From contig NZ_BAZX01000002.1 in assembly GCF_001310955.1 (NCBI RefSeq), positions 124,001-188,000 of the forward strand: DNA of 64,000 nt, in the 5' to 3' direction. Made by a program: the position numbers and the translations under genes. Positions 37,453-47,000 of the stretch are shown here, piece by piece. The notes below the pieces were generated by a model. It was not told where the DNA came from, ran no database searches, and saw only the letters and a program-made list of their open reading frames with translations. Source of the stretch: Marinifilum fragile JCM 15579. GTDB taxonomy: Bacteria; Bacteroidota; Bacteroidia; Bacteroidales; Marinifilaceae. Position 1 is the stretch's first letter; the number at the start of each line of letters is the position of its first letter.

Positions 37453-37630
37453 ACAAAAAAGCCTGTCCCGTTAATAGGGAAGAGATGCTCGAAGGACAGA
37501 GAGGTATTTGTAATAAATGCATTAAAAAAACCACTCGCATTGCTGCAAATGGGTTGTTATTACATTGTTTTCTTTGAAAATGGATAGGAGTGGAGAGCTA
37601 GCACCATAAGTTTGTGCATGCTCGGACTAT
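37453..37630. repeat. R3: cassette-boundary repeat with REP-like head
   Basis: Same layout as R4: an agcctgtcccg and agagatgctcg head (37455-37515), then the shared 110-bp part from about 37522 to 37630 with the terminator hairpin and the conserved ttttctttgaaaa block. It lies just downstream of the 95-residue gene. Confidence 0.8.
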
Positions 37631-37643
37631 TAGGTAGTTATGT

Positions 37644-37931
37644 CTATGCAGTTGTGGTGTATTCTATTAATTTGCCAAATAAAAAAAATAATACAATTAA
37701 TACAACTATACCAACACGTACAAATTTCCATTCAGCACTTTCCCATCCAAGGTATTTTACTTTTCGTTGGAATAGAAATCTAAGCACTATAAAACCTAGG
37801 AAGTTTAAAAAATAACCAAAATACATATTTTTAATGTTTTGTTTTTCAACTGTATGTTGATAAGAATTTATCGCTTTAGTTAATGATGGTCTCTTGCTAC
37901 AGAGCGAATCCTTTCCGATAATCGGGTTCAT
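37644..37931 (-). CDS. small membrane protein, immunity-like
   Basis: A 95-residue protein with two hydrophobic stretches (about residues 37-53 and 72-90) and a WESAEWKFVR linker. It starts directly after the stop codon of the YwqK-like gene, so they are translationally linked. Its place in a toxin-cassette region, before boundary repeat R3, makes an immunity role possible. No known family. Confidence 0.5.
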   Translation of the reverse strand: MNPIIGKDSLCSKRPSLTKAINSYQHTVEKQNIKNMYFGYFLNFLGFIVLRFLFQRKVKYLGWESAEWKFVRVGIVVLIVLFFLFGKLIEYTTTA

Positions 37932-38591
37932 TCATTTATTCGGGATGTTTTTATTTGGTAGATAATCTTCAGTTTTTCTTAATCTACCTTGATTGTCCCA
38001 ATATTCCCATCTACCAATTTTTACTCCTTCAGAATAATTTCCTTTTTCTTTTAAAATACCATTTTCAAAGTATTGTTTGGACTCTCCATCTTTAATACCC
38101 ATAACAAATTGACTTGATTCCATCATATTGCCATTTTCAAACCAAGAATAACATTCTCCATTGTATTTTCCATTTTCAAAAATTGCCTCGATCATAATTT
38201 GTCCATTGGGATACCATTCTTTCACGAGACCATTTCTTTTGCCATTGGTATAACTTTTTTGGTTTCTTAGTTGTCCATTGTTGTAATAAAATACCCATTC
38301 ACCAATTCTATATTTTTGGGGGATAACCTCTTTGTTAAAATTACATTTTAGATTAATAATCCCATTTTTATAGGCACCCGATGCTAGCAGTTTTCCGTTT
38401 TCAAAGAAAAATTTACCATGTAACAAAGAATCTTTCATTTCTAATATGGCTCTTATTTCACCAGTTTCATAATATAGAGTATCTATAGATTCATTAATAA
38501 TTTCTTCCTGAGATAAATTGGCTTTATTCAGAATAGTATTAAATGCAAAAATGCATAACAAACCAGTTAATTGTATATTAAAGAATATCAT
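37932..38591 (-). CDS. YwqK/MORN-repeat protein
   Basis: A 219-residue protein with a signal-like N-terminus and at least six repeats of the YxNGQL/WYPNGQI type (for example VKEWYPNGQIMIEAIFENGK), the MORN-like repeat of the YwqK family. YwqK is the antitoxin of the Bacillus YwqJ deaminase toxin, and such repeats are common as immunity proteins in polymorphic-toxin loci. The associated toxin tip is not present here, so this looks like an orphan immunity gene. Confidence 0.75.
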   Translation of the reverse strand: MIFFNIQLTGLLCIFAFNTILNKANLSQEEIINESIDTLYYETGEIRAILEMKDSLLHGKFFFENGKLLASGAYKNGIINLKCNFNKEVIPQKYRIGEWVFYYNNGQLRNQKSYTNGKRNGLVKEWYPNGQIMIEAIFENGKYNGECYSWFENGNMMESSQFVMGIKDGESKQYFENGILKEKGNYSEGVKIGRWEYWDNQGRLRKTEDYLPNKNIPNK

Positions 38592-38683
38592 CTATATATT
38601 TTGTAAGGTAAATTTATCTATTGGGTATAAGTGGCAAAGTATCTCTTGTTTTGTATGATATCAAGATCTGACTATCTGGGAAA

Positions 38684-39241
38684 TTAATTTAAATTTTGGT
38701 AGGTATCTTCAATTTCAAAGCGATACTCCAATTTTAGAATTTCATCGAAGAATAACTTGTAATTTCTAGTGAAGAAAATATCCATTAGTCTCTTAACTTT
38801 AGCTGGATCATTGGAATCTAATAAGTAACATTGGACATATCCTTTTTCGATCTCGTTTCCACTTTTATCATATACACTGCGACTTCCTACCCAAATTGAG
38901 TATTGAAAGGAATTGTTATTAAGCGGAAAAGTTGAAACTGAAAAATGTGTATTGTTCTTAGTATCCATAACTTCTAGGAATGACACATTTTCATTTCCAG
39001 ATTTATCTTCTTCCCAATATTCTTTTTCCCAATTAATAGACTTAAAATCTTTCCAGTGCTTATTAAGTGTTGTTGGTCCTAAAATATAGCACCAATCGTC
39101 TTTCTCTTTTGGGGTATGTAACCTGCTAATAAATCCTTCATTATTTTCTTTTTGAGGAGAGTTACAGGCAGTAATGCAATAAATCATTATTAAAATGATA
39201 CTGAAATTTGCACGAGGCAATTTTATAAATTTAAATGGCAT
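38684..39241 (-). CDS. putative lipoprotein, immunity-like
   Basis: A 185-residue protein with an N-terminal hydrophobic stretch and lipobox ITAC, then a mixed charged domain (VYDKSGNEIEKGYVQCYLLD). Not recognised. It precedes the YwqK-like gene on the same strand by about 90 bp and follows the terminator of the first orphan cassette; secreted lipoproteins are common immunity proteins. Confidence in function is low. Confidence 0.5.
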   Translation of the reverse strand: MPFKFIKLPRANFSIILIMIYCITACNSPQKENNEGFISRLHTPKEKDDWCYILGPTTLNKHWKDFKSINWEKEYWEEDKSGNENVSFLEVMDTKNNTHFSVSTFPLNNNSFQYSIWVGSRSVYDKSGNEIEKGYVQCYLLDSNDPAKVKRLMDIFFTRNYKLFFDEILKLEYRFEIEDTYQNLN

Positions 39242-39351
39242 AAATGTTTTTTAAGATTAACTCTAGATAGTACATGAATGTTTTAGTGGGTTTGTAGGAA
39301 CAAATAAACTGTTCCATAAATTAGAGTATTAAAGTAACATAAATTCATGAA

Positions 39352-39380
39352 TACAAAAAAGCCTGACATTTCTGCCAGGC
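39352..39380 (-). terminator. terminator after orphan cassette 1
   Basis: On the minus strand GCCTGGCA pairs with TGTCAGGC (one G-U) and is followed by TTTTTTG, downstream of the 178-residue gene. Confidence 0.75.
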
Positions 39381-39470
39381 TGTATTTGTTGTTACTATAG
39401 TTATTGCCGAAAGTCACACGAAAGGATTGATTTTATAAAACTTTGTTTCGTTCGGTAGCGGGGAGAGTAT

Positions 39471-40007
39471 TTATTTTTCTTTTCCGGGATCAGTATAAGA
39501 GGAATAAAAGTTTTCCTTCTTATGTATTTGTACTGGTATGTTATAATACTTGGAAAAAAATACTGCTAGCTTATTAATTTTACTAAATTTAGCAGACTTA
39601 TAAATAGAAATTGGATTCTCATGTTCGTTTTTAAGAAACAATTCATGAGAAATATTATTTATCTCTCGACCTGTCTGTGCCCTTGCTCCTAAACTTTGAA
39701 TTATTGTAGAATTTACATGGCTAATAAGAATAATTTCTTGAACTTCGCCTATCACCATTTTTTTATTGGGAAGTCGAAAAAATAATATTCGTGTATAAAA
39801 TTCACATCTATTATGACTAATCACAAGTTGTTTATAAGAAGAAAGAAATACACTGCTGATAATAAATATTAATAAACTAAAATAATTAAAAGTACCTACT
39901 TTAGTCCAATATAACACGGTAAGTATTATAATAGACAATGCTAAAACGACCATCGGTAAAGGATGATAAAATCTGTAAATATTTTTATTCATTATTTTGA
40001 TCATCAT
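39471..40007 (-). CDS. immunity candidate of orphan RHS tip 1
   Basis: A 178-residue protein with two or three N-terminal membrane helices (about residues 15-58) and a cytoplasmic C-terminal domain. Its start overlaps the end of the orphan RHS tip 1 gene by 23 bp (8 bp if the later ATG at 39992 is used), the arrangement expected for toxin-immunity pairs. Membrane-bound immunity suggests a toxin acting at the membrane or periplasm, but that is inference. No family recognised. Confidence 0.55.
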   Translation of the reverse strand: MMIKIMNKNIYRFYHPLPMVVLALSIIILTVLYWTKVGTFNYFSLLIFIISSVFLSSYKQLVISHNRCEFYTRILFFRLPNKKMVIGEVQEIILISHVNSTIIQSLGARAQTGREINNISHELFLKNEHENPISIYKSAKFSKINKLAVFFSKYYNIPVQIHKKENFYSSYTDPGKEK

Positions 40008-41331
40008 TTGATTTAAATTGTTTAATTAACTCTTGCCATCCCCATAACCATGTACCAGGTCTGTTAATTGAATTCCAAAAAGTTTTTTGTCTTGGTATAT
40101 TGTAATTTAAATTCTCGTTTAAAAGTCTGGATCCAGTTTGATATACAGCTTGTCGGTAATTTTTAAAGTCACTAGAATAACCAATAGCACTAAAATTAAC
40201 ACAATCGGTACTTCCATCTACAATATATTGTATAACGTCTGAAACAAAGCTACCCATATTAAGTACTTCCTCTCCAGATTCAACAGCAGCTTTGAAGTCT
40301 GCACTTAATTTAATATTTAAAAAAGCGTCTTCCATGGTTTCTCGATTCTCCATTACAGTATTGTAGGCATGATCGAATGCTTTATACTGAATTGCAATAT
40401 CTAATGAACCTAAGTAAGCATATTCTTGTGATGCTCCATGCATAAATTCAGCAACATTTCTTGAAAAATCTGCAATTGAAGACCCCTTATTTCCCCGATG
40501 ATCCAAAGGAACCATAATATTATTGCGAAAATGATATTTTGCTTTATTATCTCTTGTCATTTTATTAGGTTTTTTCATAGGGGCAGGAATAACATAGTCC
40601 TGATCTCGTAATTCAATATTATCATTCTGATTAGTATATGTTCTGATTGGTTTTTGCATGCTATTCCGTGTGGAGTTTACAGTAAATTGTTGATTAATTG
40701 GACGATCCCCATCATGCAAAATATATGATACTATCTTTTTACCACTACCAAGTGTAACATATCCTAGTCTAATATTAAAATCTGATTTATAACTTAATTC
40801 CTCCAACCCATCCAAATCAATATAAGAAATAGGTTTGTTCCCGGCATACTGAAAAGGTGTATAGTGGGGATACTCAAACTGCAAAGGATCCACACTCACA
40901 AACCTGCAAATCCAAGCGGCGTAGTAACGGAAACCGTAGTAATACAAGCCAGTTTCTTCGTCTCTTTCCTTGCCTACATATTTGTATCTTTTTAAGGAAG
41001 TTTCAGTTTCTGTTCTTCCCGAACGATATGAAGTTGTTCCAAAAGGATGGTATTCCTCGTAAGAAATAATATCCGCATTTTCATCCAATTCCAGGCTTGC
41101 AGAGCCAAGGTGATTATCCAATTGATATCGAACTACAGCTATTGGATTTTCTATCAAAGAACTTTGGTCTACTGTCTTTTTGTCAACTGTGGCAATTTTA
41201 GCTTTATTCCCGATACAAAATCGGGACAGGCTATCAGAAATGTGAACAGTTGTTCGTTCGGTTTCCAGTACACCGTTAACAAATTTATGATATATTTTGA
41301 GAAGGGAAAGTTTTAAGACACAAAAACCCAC
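39985..41331 (-). CDS. orphan RHS core fragment with toxin tip 1
   Basis: A 448-residue ORF: a fragment of the RHS-associated core (about residues 12-172, from IYHKFVNGV through DPLQFEYPHYTPFQYAGNKP to DLDGLEE) followed by a unique 270-residue C-terminal tip. It has no proper start: translation would begin with GTG inside boundary repeat R2, so it is probably a silent spare cassette. A 24-bp in-frame insertion near residue 35 is absent from cassette 2. The tip itself is not recognised. Confidence 0.75.
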   Translation of the reverse strand: MGFCVLKLSLLKIYHKFVNGVLETERTTVHISDSLSRFCIGNKAKIATVDKKTVDQSSLIENPIAVVRYQLDNHLGSASLELDENADIISYEEYHPFGTTSYRSGRTETETSLKRYKYVGKERDEETGLYYYGFRYYAAWICRFVSVDPLQFEYPHYTPFQYAGNKPISYIDLDGLEELSYKSDFNIRLGYVTLGSGKKIVSYILHDGDRPINQQFTVNSTRNSMQKPIRTYTNQNDNIELRDQDYVIPAPMKKPNKMTRDNKAKYHFRNNIMVPLDHRGNKGSSIADFSRNVAEFMHGASQEYAYLGSLDIAIQYKAFDHAYNTVMENRETMEDAFLNIKLSADFKAAVESGEEVLNMGSFVSDVIQYIVDGSTDCVNFSAIGYSSDFKNYRQAVYQTGSRLLNENLNYNIPRQKTFWNSINRPGTWLWGWQELIKQFKSNDDQNNE

Positions 41332-41432
41332 TCACATTTTTAGTGCAAGTGGGTTGTGTTTAAATTATTTTCTTTGAAAATAGATACGAGCGGAAAACGC
41401 TCGCACCATCAGTTAGTGCATACTCGGACTAT
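41317..41432. repeat. R2: cassette-boundary repeat
   Basis: A 116-bp copy of the boundary repeat between immunity gene 2 and orphan cassette 1. On the minus strand it ends with the hairpin ACCCACTTGC...GTGAGTGGGT plus T5. The orphan RHS frame opens within the hairpin. Confidence 0.85.
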
Positions 41433-41448
41433 ATGGGGCATACTCGAA

Positions 41449-41823
41449 CTACTTGGGTATTTCCCTCCATCCTTCAGGTGGTACTTCTCTTATACTATCA
41501 GGAACAGGTTGATTAATCAACATTTCATTCTGCTCAGGATTTTTAGAAGAAAATATGACATAATATCTTCCTCCGGGAACCTGTATCTTGGGATTATATG
41601 CATCGAACCCCTCATATTTTTTACCCATTATCGTAAATGTATAGTCAAAGTCGATACCCCCTTTGGGTGTTGTCTCTTTTTTTGTTGTTATACCTATTGT
41701 ATACCTCCCATATTTCTTTAATCCAATGTATTCACTAATTCCTCTGTAAGAAGATATACCAAATATTATTAATAATATAAAACCATAAATAAAGACTTTA
41801 ATTCGTTCCTTGTTTTGAATCAT
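41449..41823 (-). CDS. immunity candidate of orphan RHS tip 2
   Basis: A 124-residue protein with an N-terminal membrane helix (about residues 9-27) and a small beta-rich domain ending PVPDSIREVPPEGWREIPK. It overlaps the end of orphan tip 2 by 26 bp, as expected for an immunity gene. Not otherwise recognised. Confidence 0.55.
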   Translation of the reverse strand: MIQNKERIKVFIYGFILLIIFGISSYRGISEYIGLKKYGRYTIGITTKKETTPKGGIDFDYTFTIMGKKYEGFDAYNPKIQVPGGRYYVIFSSKNPEQNEMLINQPVPDSIREVPPEGWREIPK

Positions 41824-43111
41824 TTTTTTTATCTGTTTCTTGTAACAATATTTTTAAATAATCATTTTGAGCATTTTCCAATGTTTCAGTTGTTATGGAT
41901 TGTATCGGTTCACCTCCATATTTCATCAATATATACAGAACAGCTTCCTTTCCTAACCTCTCATCTGATAACCCTTTATCTTGATACGTTTTAAATGTTT
42001 GTAATTGCTCATTAACTTGTTTTAACCATTTGACTTTTAATTCTAGTTGTACTTTTGCACTCATAAACTCTCCTAGTGCACCAATTGCAATTTCGGAACC
42101 AGATCCGAATTGTAATCCTTCCTCAAAGTTAAATTGCATTGCATTTGAAGCCATGCCATTGAATATATAATTAGTAGGAGCTAAGGCAGAATATATTGGG
42201 CTTGACCAATTTATTTTGTCAAAAGCTTTGCCAAAATTCCAATCATTAGTTATGCTCTGATATACAAGTTGTCCTGTGACATCGACGGTACTACTCATAA
42301 TCCGTGCTCCAGAACTTGCTCCAAAAGCAGCTACAAAACTTTCCCAAATAGGTAAACTACTCCATGATGTACCACTAATTAAAGAAACTTCAGATGCAAT
42401 TGCAGGAGCTGCCATAACAAATAATGGAGCTGCAATTAGTGCTGGCATCCCATATTTAATTAACCCTGGAATTTCATGTGACTCATATTTCCCTGTATTT
42501 ATGGGTCGACCTGTTAAACTATATTCATTAGTAACCAAACAACTAACACTATTAGGGAAACGAGTATCATAATACCTATCTGAGTTAATATCATACTTTA
42601 TCTCCTCTAACCCATCCAAATCAATATAAGAAACCGGTTTGTTCCCGGCATACTGGAAAGGTGTATAATAAGGATACTCAAACTGCAAAGGATCCACACT
42701 CACAAACCTGCATATCCAGGCGGCATAGTAACGGAAGCCATAATAGTAAAGCCCGGTTTCCTCATCTCTTTCTTTGCCTACGTATTTGTATCTTTTTTGA
42801 GAGGTTTCGGTCTCGCTGCGGCCATTTCGGTAAGAGGTAGTTCCAAAAGGATGGTACTCCTCGTAGGAGATAATATCAGCAGCTTCGTCTAATTCCAGGC
42901 TTGCAGAGCCAAGGTGATTATCCAATTGATATCGAACTACAGCAGTTGGATTTTCTATCAAAGAACTTTGGTCTACTGTCTTTTTGTCAACTGTGGCAAT
43001 TTTAGCCTTATCATCAGAAATGTGAACAGTTGTTCGTTCGGTTTCCAGTACACCGTTAACAAATTTATGATATATTTTGAGAAGGGAAAGTTTTAAGACA
43101 CAAAAACCCAC
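41798..43111 (-). CDS. orphan RHS core fragment with toxin tip 2
   Basis: A 437-residue ORF with the same design as tip 1: RHS core fragment (about residues 12-165) then a different C-terminal tip of about 270 residues, starting EEIKYDINSDRYYDTRFPNS. The tip has Ala-rich hydrophobic segments around residues 210-245, which might be membrane-inserting. The frame opens inside boundary repeat R1 with a GTG. Probably a silent cassette. Confidence 0.75.
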   Translation of the reverse strand: MGFCVLKLSLLKIYHKFVNGVLETERTTVHISDDKAKIATVDKKTVDQSSLIENPTAVVRYQLDNHLGSASLELDEAADIISYEEYHPFGTTSYRNGRSETETSQKRYKYVGKERDEETGLYYYGFRYYAAWICRFVSVDPLQFEYPYYTPFQYAGNKPVSYIDLDGLEEIKYDINSDRYYDTRFPNSVSCLVTNEYSLTGRPINTGKYESHEIPGLIKYGMPALIAAPLFVMAAPAIASEVSLISGTSWSSLPIWESFVAAFGASSGARIMSSTVDVTGQLVYQSITNDWNFGKAFDKINWSSPIYSALAPTNYIFNGMASNAMQFNFEEGLQFGSGSEIAIGALGEFMSAKVQLELKVKWLKQVNEQLQTFKTYQDKGLSDERLGKEAVLYILMKYGGEPIQSITTETLENAQNDYLKILLQETDKKNDSKQGTN

Positions 43112-43207
43112 TCACATTACTGCAAGTGGGTTGTGTTTACATTATTTTCTTTGAAAATAGATACGAGTGGAACACTCGCACCATCAGTTAGTGCATGCTC
43201 GGACTAT
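43097..43207. repeat. R1: cassette-boundary repeat
   Basis: A 111-bp copy between the TPR gene and orphan cassette 2. It contains the conserved actaactgatggtgcgagtg block, the ttttctttgaaaa block and the terminator hairpin found in R2-R4. Confidence 0.85.
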
Positions 43208-43224
43208 CAAGGGGCTCTGATTAA

Positions 43225-44097
43225 CTACGGTTCATTTAGACATTCACTGTTTTTAAAAAAGTAAACCTGATAAAGAGAGTCATTTCCTAATTTTTGATGA
43301 GTATAAGCACTACCGATATATGCCTCACAACAAGAATTATCCATTTCAATAGCTTTCGAGAAATCAACTAGAGCTTTATCATAATCATCATTCATATAAT
43401 AGCTAAGTCCTCTTTTACAATAGTATTGCACATCCAAAGGGTTTAATTGAATGGCTTTTGTGTGAAATTTAAAAGATTTTTTATAATCCTTCATTCCATA
43501 ATAAGATAGCCCTTTAACAAAATACGCATAATCATAGTCTGGATTTAATTTTATAGAAGTATTCACATTATATAACGCCAATTCGAAGTTGTTTTTAATA
43601 TTATATATTTCTGCTAGCATAACATATGTAAGGTAATCATCAGGATTAATATCCTTAGCTCTATTGAAGTATTTCAAAGCATCGTCAATCTCATTGAAGT
43701 AATAATGACATAATCCCATATTAAAATTAACTGTGAAGTTATTTGAATTAATGGTTGATGCTAAAAGAAAATAGTCAAAAGCTTTTTCATACTGACCATT
43801 TTTGAATAAAGCATCTCCAATGTTAATCAAAGAAATAAATTTATCTGCTCCTAACTTTCTAGCTTTCCTAAAGCAAATTATTGCTTTTTCATAATTTTCT
43901 AATTGAACGAAAATAGATCCTTTAAATTCGTAATGCCACAACTTATCTCCTTTTAATTGTATTAATGAATCTATTTTTTGTAGTGCTGTAGAATAATTTT
44001 GTGTATTAATCAATTTTTGGATTTGCTCCTTGTGTTCAGTACAGTTTGCGTTTGAACACATTAATATCATCAATAATCCTAGTATTATTTTTTTCAT
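43225..44097 (-). CDS. TPR protein, immunity candidate for the main RHS toxin
   Basis: A 290-residue secreted or lipid-free periplasmic protein with a signal peptide (about residues 1-19) and about seven tetratricopeptide repeats (for example ALYNVNTSIKLNPDYDYAYF). Its ATG overlaps the TGA of the RHS toxin gene (ATGA, 4 bp), the classic coupling of an immunity gene. TPR proteins are protein-binding scaffolds, which would fit binding of the toxin tip. It is followed directly by boundary repeat R1. Confidence 0.7.
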   Translation of the reverse strand: MKKIILGLLMILMCSNANCTEHKEQIQKLINTQNYSTALQKIDSLIQLKGDKLWHYEFKGSIFVQLENYEKAIICFRKARKLGADKFISLINIGDALFKNGQYEKAFDYFLLASTINSNNFTVNFNMGLCHYYFNEIDDALKYFNRAKDINPDDYLTYVMLAEIYNIKNNFELALYNVNTSIKLNPDYDYAYFVKGLSYYGMKDYKKSFKFHTKAIQLNPLDVQYYCKRGLSYYMNDDYDKALVDFSKAIEMDNSCCEAYIGSAYTHQKLGNDSLYQVYFFKNSECLNEP

Positions 44098-47000
44098 TTT
44101 GTTTCAATATTATATGCTGCTATAGGCTCAATTCCAGAATGCTTCCATTCAATCAATATAGCCCATGGATTATTATCTTCAAAAACATAATCATCAGGTA
44201 GCTGACTAGCCTTATTTAATTCTCCATTCATAAGTTTAATCATATCTTCATCTTTAAGATAAATAAAAGACTTATTTTCAAAATATTCTTCATATGTTCT
44301 ACTATTATCCATCATTGTTTTAACAGCATCATATCCTTCGGAAAATGTCATTTCCAACAATTCTTGATCAAGATCATTGAGATAATCATCTAAAACAAAA
44401 GAAAAAGGATTTACAATAGAGAAAGGAACATCATCATTTCTCAAAGCTTTTCCCATTTCAACTAAATCCATAATTGGTCCAAATATTTCACCTATACTCT
44501 TTGAGATTAACTTTAGCCTCCTTATATCTTTAGTCATGTGTCCCATTCCTCTTGTAGTAACTTTACCTCTTGCATATGAGTACTCAACATCTTTCCATTC
44601 GCTGGCACCTCTCATCAAAGCATCTTTTGGTCTTTTTACTTTCCCCCACGAATACTCTGTATTTCCGAAGTTATTTACAAGTTTTCCAGTTTTAATATTA
44701 TCCTGTAACTTTTTGGCAGCCTTCTTGTCCAATTGGGATTGAACGAAGTCTTTTGTTTTGTTTATACCAATATTAACAGAATGCCTTTTAATTATTTTTT
44801 GAAGAGTGGAATCTCTTGTTCGTTCTGTTCTTAAACTATCTCTGAATTGCTTAATTTCTGAACTGTTATATTCTAACTTGGCTTCCTCTAACCCATCCAA
44901 ATCAATATAAGAAATCGGTTTATTCCCGGCATATTGGAATGGCGTATAATGCGGATACTCAAACTGCAATGGGTCCACCGAAACAAACCTACAAACCCAG
45001 GCGGCATAGTAACGGAAGCCATAGTAATAAAGCCCGGTTTCCTCATCTCTTTCCTTGCCTACATATTTGTATCTTTTTAAGGAAGTTTCAGTTTCTGTTC
45101 TTCCCGAACGATATGAAGTTGTTCCAAAAGGATGGTACTCCTCATAAGAAATGATATCGGCACTTTCGTCTAACTCCAATGAGGCAGAACCTAAATGGTT
45201 GTCGTACTGGTAGCGAATTACTGCTACAGGATTAACTGTCAAAGAACCTTGATTGATGGTGAGCGTTTCGGCAGTTGCTATCTTCTTTTTATCGTCGGAG
45301 ATATTAACCGTTGTGCGCTCTGTTACCAGTGAATCGTTAACAAATTTATGATATATTTCGAAATCACCAAAATAATATCGCTCTTCTCGAATATTGCCTT
45401 TTATTACTACTTTTCGCACACGTTCTCCTCCTGCATTGTACACATAAAAGGCTTTGCTGCCATTGGCATCCAGTTCTACCTGGGTCAACCAATCGTTGTA
45501 ATCCCAATGCATGGCTTGCAGGTGTGGCATGCTTAGCATATTGCCGTGGGCATCGTAGGTGTACTCCGTCACTCCATCAGTATGTCCCAAAAGGTAATTG
45601 TTGTGAGTGTTGTAAAAGTAGTTGCGAGTCCAACTGCCTTCGGCATTTACGCTTTGCATGTTCCCCAGTTGGTCGTAGCTATAGTTGTGGGTGTAATTTT
45701 GCATGGCATTGGCAGCCGTGTTGGGCAGGCCAATGTTGTTGGCAAAATCGCTATGCGTTGGCATTGCCAAACTGTTCAATTCACGTCCAGTGGCTTTTGT
45801 CAAACGGTACAGGGCATCGTACTCGTATTGTCCTTTGGGTTCAATTACAGAGTTGCTGTAATAGAAAGTTTGCTGTGCCTTGTCAACCTGTTCTACAATA
45901 TTGCCTACAGGGTCGTAGGTATAATTCAAGTCTTGAAGGATATCCTGCCCTGTATTTCGAGTGGTTAGCAATCGCGTTAAGCGGAAGGTTTTTGCATCGT
46001 ATTCATATTTGGTTTTACTGCCATTGGCATAATAGATATCTGTGCGCTGTCCTTTCTCATTGTAATTGATGTTGTTGATGTAGGCTTTTCCGCCGGAGCT
46101 CATGCTTTCCAGCAATCCAGCCTTGTTGTACTGGTAGGTTTCCACCGAGCCATCAGGCAGGATTTTGCTCACCGGGCGATTAAGAGCATCCACACTCATT
46201 TCGCTGGTGTAGGTTGTTGCCATAAAGCCTGGGTTGTTGTCCAGATTTCTGTAGCCTTGGTAATCGACGTAAAAAGTTTTCCCTGTCATTTCAGGATTTC
46301 CTTTAAAGTCGTAGCTTACCATTTGTGTGCGGCCACTTTGGTCGTACTGAAATTCCAACTGCCCGATGTTGTTCAGAAAATCTGAGGTACCATAAACCTG
46401 TTCTTGTACTTTTATTTCAGTATTGTTTTCTTCTTTTAAGTAAGTAGCTAATGGGCGTCGCAGGGCATCGTAGGTATAAATCACACGAAAGGATTCGTGC
46501 GGCAGCGCAGAGCTGTCCCATAGGTATAGTGGCTGCCCACCTGCATCGTTCAGCATTGTGTGTGTTCCCGAGTCGATATTGTGCACTTGCAAGGCTTGTT
46601 GCATGGCAAAGGTATTGGTGGTCATCAGCCTGTTTTTGGCATCGGTGACTTCTATTGGTCGACCTGCAATATCAAGCTTGGTATGCACTCGGTATTTGCC
46701 ATCGCTGCCATTGTCGTCTTCCACCATGTACTCACGGCCCATATTGTCGAAATAACGCACTTGTGGGGTATTGGCATGTGATTCTGTGAGCCTTGCAGCT
46801 CTTTCTTTTGACGACTCTGTAGGATCAGTTGGGTCGTATGGATCATAGGGATTGTATGGATCATTTGGATCAAAAGGATCACCTCCTCCTCCAAATAGAT
46901 CATCCCACCAATTACCTATATCACCACCTCCTCCCATGCCTGGGATGTTATTGGTAATGTACCATTGGCTCTCCAATACGGTGTCATTCTGATCGTAATT

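Noticed and set aside
45524..46069. A 181-residue plus-strand ORF within the RHS gene
   Set aside because: It is the antisense shadow of well-conserved RHS repeats and has Cys/Ser-rich composition with no family match.
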